This document shows positions 23,808 to 31,997 of a DNA stretch of 38,194 nucleotides, piece by piece. Origin of the DNA: Bacillota bacterium (GTDB lineage Bacteria > Bacillota > Negativicutes > DSM-13327); assembly GCA_017889585.1 (NCBI GenBank), contig JAGFZX010000030.1, forward strand, positions 1 through 38,194. Reading direction: 5' to 3'. How positions within the stretch are numbered: the stretch's first letter is position 1; the number at the start of each line of letters is the position of its first letter. A program made the position numbers and the translations under genes. The notes beneath the pieces were generated by a model that saw only the letters and a list, made by a program, of their open reading frames with translations, made no database searches and was not told the origin of the DNA.

Positions 23808-24593
23808 TCATTTTTTTAAATGCTTCTGTATGCGTATTATATTATTAGCTTTGTTTGAATGATCATCAATCTGAATAATGATAGCACAAAATATTGTATC
23901 ATCATCAGCTGCCACATTAAATTTAACTGGTAATCCTGTTAAAAACTTTTTTATTACAGGTTCCTTATCTACACCTAAGATAGAATTCCAAGGACCAACC
24001 ATGCCAAGATCAGAAATATAAGCAGTTCCCTGTGGTAAAATGCGTTCATCAGCAGTCTGAATATGGGTGTGTGTTCCAGCTACACATGACACTTTTCCAT
24101 CTAAATACCAACCTAACGCTAATTTTTCAGAAGTTGCTTCAGCATGAAAATCTATGATGAATATTTCACATAAGTTCTGAAGTTCAGAGATAATCTGTTC
24201 AATAGTGCGAAATGGACAGTCGATCGGGGGCATAAAAGTGCGACCTGAAAGATTAATAATACCAACTTTACGGTTTTGAACTACTACTATTTGGTATCCT
24301 TTACCTGGTGTCCCAGGCGGATAATTTGCCGGACGAATCAAGGGTTTTCCACTATCAATAAAATTAAAGATTTCTTTTTTATCCCAGACATGATTACCTG
24401 TTGTAATAATATCAATACCCATACTTAATAATTCCTCAAGTACTTTAGCGGTAATACCTACTCCGCCAGCCGAATTTTCCCCATTTGCAATAATTAAATC
24501 TAAACTATATTCCTGTTTTAAAATAGGGATATAATAAGCTGCTGTATGCCTACCAGGTCGACCACAAATATCACCAATCATCATTATATTCAT
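23808..24593 (-). CDS. ymdB: YmdB-type metallophosphoesterase
   Basis: The 261-aa product belongs to the TIGR00282/YmdB family: GDICGRPGR near the start, NGENSAGG, TGNHVWDKKE, DFHAEATSE and GTHTHIQTAD provide the di-metal site. B. subtilis YmdB hydrolyses 2',3'-cAMP and controls biofilm and motility decisions. The ATG at 24591-24593 has GGAGG eight bases upstream; an ATG five codons earlier has no Shine-Dalgarno. In Bacillus rny, ymdB and spoVS are also adjacent; here one extra unknown gene sits between rny and ymdB. Confidence 0.93.
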   Translation of the reverse strand: MNIMMIGDICGRPGRHTAAYYIPILKQEYSLDLIIANGENSAGGVGITAKVLEELLSMGIDIITTGNHVWDKKEIFNFIDSGKPLIRPANYPPGTPGKGYQIVVVQNRKVGIINLSGRTFMPPIDCPFRTIEQIISELQNLCEIFIIDFHAEATSEKLALGWYLDGKVSCVAGTHTHIQTADERILPQGTAYISDLGMVGPWNSILGVDKEPVIKKFLTGLPVKFNVAADDDTIFCAIIIQIDDHSNKANNIIRIQKHLKK

Positions 24594-24651
24594 CCAATAA
24601 TCCTCCATGAAAAATAATACATTATGGTTATAAGTAGTGCGTATGTTTCAA

Positions 24652-25182
24652 TTATTTATTAAAGACTAATATTCTACCATTTTCACGAATACCTATTAGT
24701 CTATGCAGGAGAAGATTTTGTTTAATATTTTCTAACATATTTTCAATTACTTCTTCTTGTAACAGCAAATCTTCTTCTGATAGTGAAACATTGTAGTCAA
24801 AAATTAAATAGTCTTTTAATTTTTCTCGCAATAAAACAATGATCAAAGTAATTTCATTTTTAGATATAGTATGCACATCTCTAACGATACTTAACATAGC
24901 GACTTTATCATGAGTATGTAATTGTATTTCAGAAGTCTTCAAAGATAATCCTTCTAACATATTATACACAGCAATACTATCTATTAATAAGTTTTTTATA
25001 TTGGAGAATTCATCTTGAGATGGTATGGCAGATAACATAAACTTTAAATTTAGTTGATTATATTGTGGATCGAAGCTCACAGTACCAATTTCAGGATAAC
25101 GTATTAAAATAGAAATTAATAAATTGACGCCATCAGAAATCTCTTCGTTAGTTAGTTTATGTTTAGGCAAGAAAATCACCAT
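24652..25182 (-). CDS. hypothetical protein between rny and ymdB (176 aa)
   Basis: Unrecognised. The sequence has mixed alpha/beta character and no signal peptide or membrane segment. An acidic, Glu- and Leu-rich stretch (LSEEDLLLQEEVIENMLENI, about 132-151) is probably helical, and the N-terminal part has alternating hydrophobic strands (TVSFDPQYNQLNLKFMLS). Start uncertain: the ATG at 25180-25182 is almost within AAGG, while a TTG four codons in has GGTGAT at good spacing. Lying 57 bases downstream of rny and before ymdB, it may be made with RNase Y and act in RNA turnover, but only position suggests that. Confidence 0.7.
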   Translation of the reverse strand: MVIFLPKHKLTNEEISDGVNLLISILIRYPEIGTVSFDPQYNQLNLKFMLSAIPSQDEFSNIKNLLIDSIAVYNMLEGLSLKTSEIQLHTHDKVAMLSIVRDVHTISKNEITLIIVLLREKLKDYLIFDYNVSLSEEDLLLQEEVIENMLENIKQNLLLHRLIGIRENGRILVFNK

Positions 25183-25202
25183 TCCTTAATTAAGGTAAAT
25201 TA

Positions 25203-25227
25203 AAACGACCTTATATTAAGGTCGTTT
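25203..25227 (-). terminator. terminator after rny
   Basis: Perfect 11-bp stem AAACGACCTTA/TAAGGTCGTTT with a 3-base loop, and a partly T-rich minus-strand tail. It lies 12 bases past the rny stop; read-through to the next gene is possible. Confidence 0.7.
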
Positions 25228-25239
25228 CAATTTTAATGC

Positions 25240-26778
25240 TTATTTAGCGTAGTCGACAGAACGTGTCTCACGAATCACAGTTACCTTTATTTGTCCTGGA
25301 TATTCTAGATCATTTTCAATTCTCTTGACAATATCCCGCGATAAACGGACAGATTGTAAATCATCTATTTTATCTGGTTTAACCATAATCCGAATTTCCC
25401 GACCAGCTTGAATTGCAAATGATTTTTCGACACCTTCGAAAGACTCTGCGATTTCTTCTAATCGTGTTAATCTTTTTAAGTAGCTTTCCAGACTTTCGCG
25501 ACGTGCGCCTGGACGAGCCGCAGATATAGCATCAGCAGCAGCAACTAACACTGCTTGTATAGTTGTTGGCTCTTCGTCACCATGGTGAGCTCCAATCGCA
25601 TTAACGACTTCAGGTGATTCACGATATTTTTTGGCTAAACTCATACCTAATTCAACATGGGAGCCTTCCATTTCGTGGTTAACAGCTTTACCAAGGTCAT
25701 GTAAAAGACCAGCTCGTTTTGCCAGCATTACATCAACACCTAGTTCAGCAGCCATAACACCTGCTAAATGCGCTACTTCAATAGAATGCTTAAGAACATT
25801 TTGTCCATAGCTAGTGCGGTATTTTAACCGACCAAGTAGCTTAATGATTTCTGGATGAAGTCCATGTACTCCGGTTTCAAAAGTAGCTTGTTCACCAGCT
25901 TCTTTAATTCTTTGATCAACTTCCTTCTGGGCTTTTTCAACCATTTCTTCAATACGAGCTGGGTGAATTCTACCATCAGCAATTAGTTTCTCTAAAGCAA
26001 TTCGGGCGACTTCTCTACGAACAGGGTCAAAACCAGAGAGTATAACAGCTTCAGGAGTGTCATCAATAATAAGATCAATACCAGTGAGTGTTTCTAAGGT
26101 TCTAATATTACGTCCTTCGCGTCCGATAATACGACCTTTCATTTCGTCATTAGGCAATGCCACGACTGAAACGGTAGTTTCGGCAACATGATCTGCGGCA
26201 CAACGTTGAATAGCTAAGGAAATAATATTACGTGCTTTTTTATCAGCTTCTTCTTTAGCTTGTTGTTCTAATTCTTTAATCATGATTGCTGTTTCGTGTT
26301 TAATTTCTTCGCGAGCATTATCGAGGAGCAAGTTGCGAGCTTCTTCAGATGTTAATCCAGATAATCGTTCTAATTCACTGAGCTGTTTAGTATATAAATC
26401 ATTAATTTTTTCTTGACTTTTATCTACTTCAACCTCTTTACGGCTGAGAATCTCCTCTTTCTTTTCAAGGGAGTCAACTTTTCGGTCAAGATTTTCCTCT
26501 TTTTGCAACAGTCGACGTTCGAGACGTTGGAGTTCTGAACGACGTTCTTTAATTTCACGTTCTAATTCGCTTCTAAGTTTATGAATTTCCTCTTTAGCCT
26601 CAACTAATGCTTCTTTTTTCTTTGATTCACTTGATCGTTCTGCTTCAACTATTATCTTTTTCGCAGCTTCTTCAGCTGAGATTATTTTTGCTTCAGCAGT
26701 TTTCTTACGTATCCAGTAGCCTATGCTAGAACCTAAGATAGCAACAATGATAGCAGTTAAAATAATTTCAAATATAAT
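25240..26778 (-). CDS. rny: ribonuclease Y, probable AUU start
   Basis: RNase Y is the membrane-tethered endoribonuclease that starts mRNA decay in many Firmicutes. The frame encodes a transmembrane segment ([20 protein letters not shown]), a long coiled coil, a KH domain ([20 protein letters not shown]) and an HD domain (HD in [12 protein letters not shown]), ending YAK as in Bacillus. The first ATG/GTG/TTG in frame is a TTG at 26506-26508, after the membrane segment and half the coiled coil. Upstream, the frame continues with good RNase Y sequence to GGAGG (26786-26790), but no standard start lies between. An ATT at 26776-26778, seven bases from GGAGG, is proposed; ATA at 26773-26775 is second choice. 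Length 512 aa, as expected for the family. Confidence 0.85.
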   Translation of the reverse strand: MIFEIILTAIIVAILGSSIGYWIRKKTAEAKIISAEEAAKKIIVEAERSSESKKKEALVEAKEEIHKLRSELEREIKERRSELQRLERRLLQKEENLDRKVDSLEKKEEILSRKEVEVDKSQEKINDLYTKQLSELERLSGLTSEEARNLLLDNAREEIKHETAIMIKELEQQAKEEADKKARNIISLAIQRCAADHVAETTVSVVALPNDEMKGRIIGREGRNIRTLETLTGIDLIIDDTPEAVILSGFDPVRREVARIALEKLIADGRIHPARIEEMVEKAQKEVDQRIKEAGEQATFETGVHGLHPEIIKLLGRLKYRTSYGQNVLKHSIEVAHLAGVMAAELGVDVMLAKRAGLLHDLGKAVNHEMEGSHVELGMSLAKKYRESPEVVNAIGAHHGDEEPTTIQAVLVAAADAISAARPGARRESLESYLKRLTRLEEIAESFEGVEKSFAIQAGREIRIMVKPDKIDDLQSVRLSRDIVKRIENDLEYPGQIKVTVIRETRSVDYAK

Positions 26779-26815
26779 AATTACACCTCCTTCAATTTAT
26801 TTAGATATTAAGGGT

Positions 26816-26841
26816 AAAGCTGAGGTTTTTAACTCGGCTTT
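26816..26841 (-). promoter_or_regulatory. hairpin in the rny leader
   Basis: AAAGCTGAG (26816-26824) can pair with CTCGGCTTT (26833-26841) with one mismatch; the loop is 8 bases. It lies in the roughly 140-base untranslated leader between the rny promoter and its Shine-Dalgarno. The rest of the 300-base gap to recX (26842-27031) holds the promoter and otherwise nothing I can name. Confidence 0.35.
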
Positions 26842-26924
26842 TAAAATTTGTTCACAATTACTCCCCTACAGTAATTGATTTTCTTAGAAAGTTTTACTAA
26901 TTGATTATACAATTGGATAATTCA

Positions 26925-26953
26925 ATTGTAAATGTTTTTCAAAGTAGTGTCAA
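26925..26953 (-). promoter_or_regulatory. consensus sigma-A promoter of rny
   Basis: Minus-strand TTGACA (26948-26953), exactly 17 bases, then TACAAT (26925-26930). The start point would be near 26918, giving a leader of about 140 bases. Confidence 0.85.
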
Positions 26954-27031
26954 GTTATCCATTTATGTCCCTTGTTCTTGTTTACAATAAAACTAAGATT
27001 ACTATATATATTCTTGTATTGTCTCATATTA

Positions 27032-27087
27032 TCTAATAAACATAATCAAGACTTGGCTTTAGCCAAGTCTTGATTATGTTTATTAGA
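27032..27087 (-). terminator. recA-recX terminator, 27-bp perfect stem
   Basis: Arms 27032-27058 and 27061-27087 are fully complementary around two central bases. The core is the recurrent ACTTGGC hairpin. The recX stop codon (27083-27085) lies in the stem. There is no long T run on the minus strand (AGATAATATG follows), so it may serve as a 3' stability element as much as a terminator. Confidence 0.7.
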
Positions 27088-27538
27088 TTTCACCATGATA
27101 TATTTGTTGAAAAACTTTATTAATAGTAGTTGTTCCGAAGCCTCTAGTCGTTAAAAACCTATAGATTTTTTCTTTGCTAACTCCCTCTAGTGATTTAAAG
27201 CGGTTATTAACTACCTTTAAAGCTGAATTCCACTCGTCTTCAGAATCATAACTAGTTGTCACATTTTTAATAACATCGTCTGGTAAACCACGTTGTTTTA
27301 GTTTACAAATAATATTATTCAAGCTATACTTGCCAACGTGTAAATATTTTTCAAATAAAATATTTGCAAGTTTATTGTCATTTACATAGCCATATGCAAG
27401 TAATCGGCTAATAACATTATCAATCTGATCAACAACATAGTTATTTTGGTATAGCTTTTGACGCAATTCATATTCACTGTAGGATCGACGCCCAAGTATC
27501 TGTAATGCTAACTTCCAAATATCTTCATGATTATTCAA
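27083..27538 (-). CDS. recX: RecA regulator RecX
   Basis: RecX binds RecA filaments and limits their activity. The 151-aa product has the three-helix repeats of the family ([55 protein letters not shown]). It starts with TTG (27536-27538) overlapping the end of recA by eight bases; no in-frame ATG is near and the Shine-Dalgarno is weak, so translation is probably coupled to recA and low. It is shorter than Bacillus RecX (264 aa), similar to many bacterial forms. Confidence 0.92.
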   Translation of the reverse strand: MNNHEDIWKLALQILGRRSYSEYELRQKLYQNNYVVDQIDNVISRLLAYGYVNDNKLANILFEKYLHVGKYSLNNIICKLKQRGLPDDVIKNVTTSYDSEDEWNSALKVVNNRFKSLEGVSKEKIYRFLTTRGFGTTTINKVFQQIYHGEI

Positions 27539-28583
27539 TCTCTAAATCATCTACAATCTCAGTCGTTGGTAATGGATTTGTTGTTACTAATAATAACTCC
27601 CGAATTTTCCTATCAATTTCATTAGCTACATCAGGATTTTGTTTGAAAAATTCTTTAACATTTTCCCGGCCTTGACCAAGGCGAGTGTCGTTATATGAAT
27701 ACCAAGCACCACTTTTGTTAATAACCTCAAATACAGTGCCAATGTCGACTAGGCAACCTTCATGAGAAATTCCTTCGCCATACATAATATCAAATTCCGC
27801 TTGCTTGAATGGCGGTGCAACTTTATTCTTAACTACTTTTACTTTAGTGCGGTTGCCGATAACGTCATTTCCTTGTTTAATACTTTCACCTCTGCGTACT
27901 TCTAGCCTTACTGATGCATAAAATTTTAAGGCTCGTCCCCCTGTCGTTGTTTCTGGATTACCAAACATAACTCCAACTTTTTCGCGTATCTGGTTAATAA
28001 AGACAACTATTGTTCGGGATTTGCTAATAATTCCAGTTAATTTACGCATAGCCTGGGACATAAGCCGAGCATGCAAACCAACATGGGAATCGCCCATTTC
28101 TCCATCAATTTCCGCTTTGGGCACCAAAGCTGCCACTGAGTCAACAACAATAATATCAATAGCATTGCTGCGTACTAAAGCCTCAGCAATTTCTAAAGCT
28201 TGCTCACCGTTATCAGGTTGAGAAATCAATAAATTATCAATATCAACACCAAGATTTTTGGCATATAAAGGATCTAAGGCATGTTCAGCATCAATAAAGG
28301 CAGCAAGTCCGCCAGATTTCTGGGCCTCCGCAATCATATGCAGGGATACTGTTGTTTTACCAGATGATTCAGGACCATATACTTCTATTATTCTACCTCT
28401 AGGAAGACCGCCTATGCCAAGGGCAATATCAAGAGGCAAAGCACCTGTAGGAATAATTTCCACATTCATTCTAGCAGCTACTTCGCCTAATTTCATAATA
28501 GAACCCTTACCAAAATCTTTTTCGATTTTGCGCAGAGCGCTTTCCAATGCTTGTGATCTATCTGACTTTTGTGATTTTTCCAT
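27531..28583 (-). CDS. recA: recombinase RecA
   Basis: RecA forms ATP-dependent filaments on single-stranded DNA for strand exchange and triggers LexA self-cleavage. The 350-aa product is standard: Walker [10 protein letters not shown] (about residues 68-76), Walker [11 protein letters not shown], loop L1/L2 regions including [21 protein letters not shown] (one residue over the usual quoting length is omitted elsewhere), and an acidic C-terminal tail (EIVDDLEIE). ATG with GGGAG upstream. An SOS box sits in the promoter spacer. recX follows with overlap. Confidence 0.98.
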   Translation of the reverse strand: MEKSQKSDRSQALESALRKIEKDFGKGSIMKLGEVAARMNVEIIPTGALPLDIALGIGGLPRGRIIEVYGPESSGKTTVSLHMIAEAQKSGGLAAFIDAEHALDPLYAKNLGVDIDNLLISQPDNGEQALEIAEALVRSNAIDIIVVDSVAALVPKAEIDGEMGDSHVGLHARLMSQAMRKLTGIISKSRTIVVFINQIREKVGVMFGNPETTTGGRALKFYASVRLEVRRGESIKQGNDVIGNRTKVKVVKNKVAPPFKQAEFDIMYGEGISHEGCLVDIGTVFEVINKSGAWYSYNDTRLGQGRENVKEFFKQNPDVANEIDRKIRELLLVTTNPLPTTEIVDDLEIE

Positions 28584-28610
28584 TGATTAATCATCTCCCT
28601 TATATCTATC

Positions 28611-28639
28611 ATTGTACAAACATTTGTTCGTAATGTCAA
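28611..28639 (-). promoter_or_regulatory. recA promoter with SOS box in the spacer
   Basis: Minus-strand TTGACA (28634-28639), a 17-base spacer, TACAAT (28611-28616). The spacer and -10 edge contain CGAACAAATGTTTG (28617-28630), the same GAACnnATGTTTG core as at lexA. LexA bound here would block RNA polymerase. Confidence 0.88.
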
Positions 28640-28676
28640 GAGCTGAGGTTTACATTATTAGGAATTTTTGATAAAG

Positions 28677-28736
28677 AAAACTTGGCTTCGACCAAGCCTC
28701 AGCGCAGGCTGAAGCCTTAGTTGCCCTTACTTGGAA
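28677..28736 (+). repeat. dispersed repeat, family A, copy 1
   Basis: AAAACTTGGCTTCGACCAAG hairpin followed by CTTAGTTGCCCTTACTTGGAA (28716-28736). The same order occurs at 34680-34739, and the second half alone, degenerate, at 34489-34509. Immediately right is a separate 13-bp stem (28733-28763). Confidence 0.7.
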
Positions 28737-28774
28737 TCAGAAATTGTTATAATTTCTGATTCCTTAATAAAAAG

Positions 28775-28855
28775 TAACCGCAAAGGACACGATTAACGCA
28801 AAGGTAAGACTAATGTTTTACTGTCTCCTCTGCGTACTTCGCGCCTTTGCGGTTA
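28775..28855. repeat. large imperfect palindrome of the CGCAAAGG type (family C)
   Basis: TAACCGCAAAGG...AACGCAAAGG...GACT on the left is mirrored by GTCTCCTCTGCG...TTCGCGCCTTTGCGGTTA on the right; arms of about 32-35 bases with mismatches and a roughly 12-base loop. It lies 21 bases past the DEAD-box helicase stop and could fold at its mRNA 3' end. Similar GCAAAGG/CCTTTGCG palindromes are, from memory, scattered in many unrelated genomes. Confidence 0.65.
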
Positions 28856-28876
28856 AATAGAGCCTATATGGTTATC

Positions 28877-30457
28877 TTATCTGCTTTTAGCAGGTTCAAC
28901 GTTGATTTTAAAGCCTTTAATCGTATTCTTATGCATAGCTGCTACAACCCGCTCGGCAACTTCTTCAGGTATTTCAACAAAGGTAAACTTTTCATAAATA
29001 TTAATTACCCCAACGGTATTGCCAGGGATATCAGCTGATTCAGCTATGGTGCGTAAAATATCTTCAGGGCGTATTTTTTGTGCTCTACCAATATTAATAA
29101 ATAGGCGAACCATACCTGCCTGGGCACCAGTATTACCAAAATTAGGTTTATCTTCTTCAATAACGCATTTTTCTTTAAAACCTTCTTGTGCTAGCTTCAA
29201 AGCTGCTGCGGCAATTTCTATAGGGTCATAATCAGCTGCCAAATCGACGATAATATCTTGGTAGACATTAAAATTACCTTGCTCAATTGTTTGTACCAAA
29301 CGATTCTTTATAATTTCCCGCTGGCGATCTAAAATATCAGCAGCTGATGGCAATTGCTTGCGTACAATACGTGATTTTGTTAATTTTTCAATTAGTTTAA
29401 GTTGTCTATATTCACGTGGGTTAATAAAGGTAATCGCTACACCTGTTTTACCAGCACGTCCAGTACGGCCAATGCGATGTACATAAGATTCGTTGTCTTG
29501 AGGAATATCATAATTGACAACATGGGTAATGTCGTCAATATCCAGACCGCGCGCAGCAACATCAGTAGCAACTAATATTTCAAGCTTGCCATCGCGGAAT
29601 TTTTTCATAACTCGATCACGTTGTGCTTGACTTAAATCACCGTGTAATCCATCAGCCATATAACCTCTAGCCTGTAGTGAGGCTACAAGGTCATCTACGC
29701 CTCGTTTGGTGCGACAGAAGATGATTATTTTACCAGTGGTTTCTACATCAAGTACCCGGCATAATGCTTCCAATTTTTCACGAGTTTCATAATAACATTG
29801 ATCAATAAGAGGAACGGTAAGCTGCTCTCTACTTACTGCAATCGTTTTGGGGTTATTCATATATTTTCTAGCCAAAGTGGCAATCGGTCCTGGCATAGTA
29901 GCTGAGAATAACAGTGTTTGTCGTCCTTCTACAGGAATTTGTTGGATAATAGTTTCAATATCATCAACAAAACCCATATCTAACATTTCATCAGCTTCAT
30001 CAAGAATTAGCATTTTTACAGCATCAAGTTTTATTGTTCTGCGGCGAATATGATCTAATAGCCTACCTGGTGTACCAATAACGACTTGTACGCCCATGTG
30101 CAAAGCCTTAATTTGCCTGTCAATAGGTTGTCCACCATAAATAGATAATGTTTTAATACGTTTAAACTTACCTATTTTAGCTAATTCTTCGGCTACTTGA
30201 ATAGCAAGCTCACGGGTTGGAGTCAGTACTAAAACTTGTATTTGACGACCTTCTGTAAGACGTTCTATCGCAGGGATACCAAAGGCCGCTGTTTTACCTG
30301 TACCTGTTTGTGCTTGACCAATAACATCATGACCCTCGAGCACCAAAGGAATTGTCTGGCTTTGAATAGGTGATGGTTCTTCAAAACCCATTTCCGTAAT
30401 GGCTGAGATTAGTTTTTTGCTTAATTGAATAGTACCAAATAAATTTGTATCGCTCAA
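28877..30457 (-). CDS. DEAD-box ATP-dependent RNA helicase (CshA/DeaD type)
   Basis: The 526-aa product has the Q motif, AQTGTGKT (about residues 48-55), PTRELA, the DEAD box (VKMLILDEADEMLDMGF), SAT, and HRIGRTGRAG. After the helicase core come a DeaD-type dimerisation segment (about 380-425) and a C-terminal DbpA-like RNA-binding domain (MVRLFINIGRAQKI onward, about 440-520). Such helicases assist ribosome assembly, cold adaptation and RNA decay. The start is TTG with GGAGG nine bases upstream. It is 36 bases from cinA and likely cotranscribed with it. Confidence 0.94.
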   Translation of the reverse strand: MSDTNLFGTIQLSKKLISAITEMGFEEPSPIQSQTIPLVLEGHDVIGQAQTGTGKTAAFGIPAIERLTEGRQIQVLVLTPTRELAIQVAEELAKIGKFKRIKTLSIYGGQPIDRQIKALHMGVQVVIGTPGRLLDHIRRRTIKLDAVKMLILDEADEMLDMGFVDDIETIIQQIPVEGRQTLLFSATMPGPIATLARKYMNNPKTIAVSREQLTVPLIDQCYYETREKLEALCRVLDVETTGKIIIFCRTKRGVDDLVASLQARGYMADGLHGDLSQAQRDRVMKKFRDGKLEILVATDVAARGLDIDDITHVVNYDIPQDNESYVHRIGRTGRAGKTGVAITFINPREYRQLKLIEKLTKSRIVRKQLPSAADILDRQREIIKNRLVQTIEQGNFNVYQDIIVDLAADYDPIEIAAAALKLAQEGFKEKCVIEEDKPNFGNTGAQAGMVRLFINIGRAQKIRPEDILRTIAESADIPGNTVGVINIYEKFTFVEIPEEVAERVVAAMHKNTIKGFKINVEPAKSR

Positions 30458-30493
30458 TGTAGATAGCCTCCTAATTTTAATTAAGTTATTATA

Positions 30494-31735
30494 TTATAAC
30501 GATAATGTATACTGTCTTAGCATATGTAAAGCGGCTTGTGATATACGATATTTAATATCAGTACGCTGACCATTAAATGTATATTTTTTGCACTGTATAC
30601 CAAGCGGGCCATCAACTGCAATAAATACCGTACCAACTGGTTTTGTAGGAGTAGCACCATTTGGGCCAGCTATGCCGGTAATTCCCATCCCAATATTAGC
30701 AGTAAATTTCTGGCGGATATTAGTCGCCAGAAGTGATGCTGTTTGGTGGCTTACAGCGCCATGGTCAATAATAATTTGCGGCGGTATACCAATAAAATCT
30801 GTTTTAATTTTATTAGTGTAACAAACTATAGAGCCCACAAGGTAATCAGAACTACCAGAAATGTCGGTAATGCGGCTGGTAATCAGCCCACCTGTACATG
30901 ATTCGGCTAATGCAATAGTTAACTGTTTTTGAGTTAAAATTTTGCCAATATTTGCTTCGAGAGTATCATTATCTAAACCCCAAATATAGTCGGCAATCTG
31001 TTGCCGAAGTTGTTTTTCCAGTCCAGCAATTAAATCCTTTGCTTCGACTACTGTATTACCTTTAGCTGTAAGGCGAATAATCACTTCCCCTTGCCTTGCT
31101 AGTAATGCAATTGTCGGATTAGACTGAGAGATAATAAAGTCTTTAATTTTTTCTTCTAGAGATGATTCTCCGATACCATAGGTATGTAATATTTTAGAAA
31201 CAATGACGCCTTGTAAGTTAAAACGTTTTTTTAGATAGGGAACGACAGCATGTTCAAACATCCATTTCAGTTCGTGTGGAGGACCAGGCAAATGAATGAT
31301 TGTTTTATTGTCATGTTCTAAAATAACGCCTGGAGCAGTACCGCATTCGTTCTTCATGATGATAGCACCTTCTGGTATCATTCCTTGGCGTAAATTATTC
31401 TCTGACATAACTACCTGCCGTTTGACAAAAAAACTTTTAATATTTTTTACACTATCTTCATCTAAAAACAATGGGCGATTTAAAAGCTGTGCTGTTACTT
31501 CCTTAGTAATATCTCCCTGAGTTGGACCTAATCCACCTGATGTAATTATAATATCAGACCTATGTAATGCATTACTAAAAACTTGTGTCATACGTATCTT
31601 ATTATCACCCACTGTAGAGTGATACAAAACATCAAAGCCTAATTGGTTAAGTTTTTGCGATAAAAAAGATGTATTGGTGTCAACGATTTGACCTAAAAGC
31701 AATTCTGTGCCAGTGGTCACTATTTCTACTATCAT
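30494..31735 (-). CDS. cinA: CinA-like protein (MoCF domain plus NMN deamidase domain)
   Basis: The 413-aa product has an N-terminal molybdopterin-binding-fold domain (about residues 1-170; TGTELLLGQIVDTN, TSGGLGPTQGD, LPGPPHELKWM) and a C-terminal PncC/CinA domain (about 250-410; LAESCTGGLITSRITD, GITGIAGPNG). Family members hydrolyse ADP-ribose and deamidate nicotinamide mononucleotide. ATG with GGGGGAGTG upstream. Close linkage of rimO, cinA and recA is common in Firmicutes; here a DEAD-box gene is placed between cinA and recA. No SOS box is seen upstream. Confidence 0.95.
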   Translation of the reverse strand: MIVEIVTTGTELLLGQIVDTNTSFLSQKLNQLGFDVLYHSTVGDNKIRMTQVFSNALHRSDIIITSGGLGPTQGDITKEVTAQLLNRPLFLDEDSVKNIKSFFVKRQVVMSENNLRQGMIPEGAIIMKNECGTAPGVILEHDNKTIIHLPGPPHELKWMFEHAVVPYLKKRFNLQGVIVSKILHTYGIGESSLEEKIKDFIISQSNPTIALLARQGEVIIRLTAKGNTVVEAKDLIAGLEKQLRQQIADYIWGLDNDTLEANIGKILTQKQLTIALAESCTGGLITSRITDISGSSDYLVGSIVCYTNKIKTDFIGIPPQIIIDHGAVSHQTASLLATNIRQKFTANIGMGITGIAGPNGATPTKPVGTVFIAVDGPLGIQCKKYTFNGQRTDIKYRISQAALHMLRQYTLSL

Positions 31736-31842
31736 GGAAAATCACTCCCCCAAAAATGTATTGGGAAACAGAGATGATAAGCATATAGTCTTACCATTTC
31801 ATATTGTTACGAGTAAAGCATTATATAATAAACAATCATTGC

Positions 31843-31900
31843 TTACCTGTACTTCAAGTTTATCTTTAAAATTTTAAAGATAAACTTGAAGTACAGGTAA
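31843..31900. repeat. 58-bp perfect palindrome between rimO and cinA
   Basis: Arms 31843-31871 and 31872-31900 (29 bases each) are exactly complementary, with no spacer. The centre is TTTAAAATTTTAAA. It is AT-rich and lacks a T tract on either side, so it is not a typical terminator. It lies 98 bases past the rimO stop and 108 bases before the cinA start. The rest of 31736-31997 shows no other clear element. Confidence 0.85.
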
Positions 31901-31997
31901 TGACAAGTTCATATCTCAATGATCCTTAGAAATAATCAGATTGTGACGTTTTCCCATTTCTTAAAACTATCACAAATATAAACTATTGTTAATACTT

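Noticed and set aside
26506..26508. TTG as the real start of rny
   Set aside because: It would delete the membrane helix and half the coiled coil, although the upstream frame encodes matching RNase Y sequence back to a strong Shine-Dalgarno.
26509..26796. A frameshift or pseudogene at the 5' end of rny
   Set aside because: The reading frame is continuous from the proposed start to the stop; only the start codon is unusual.
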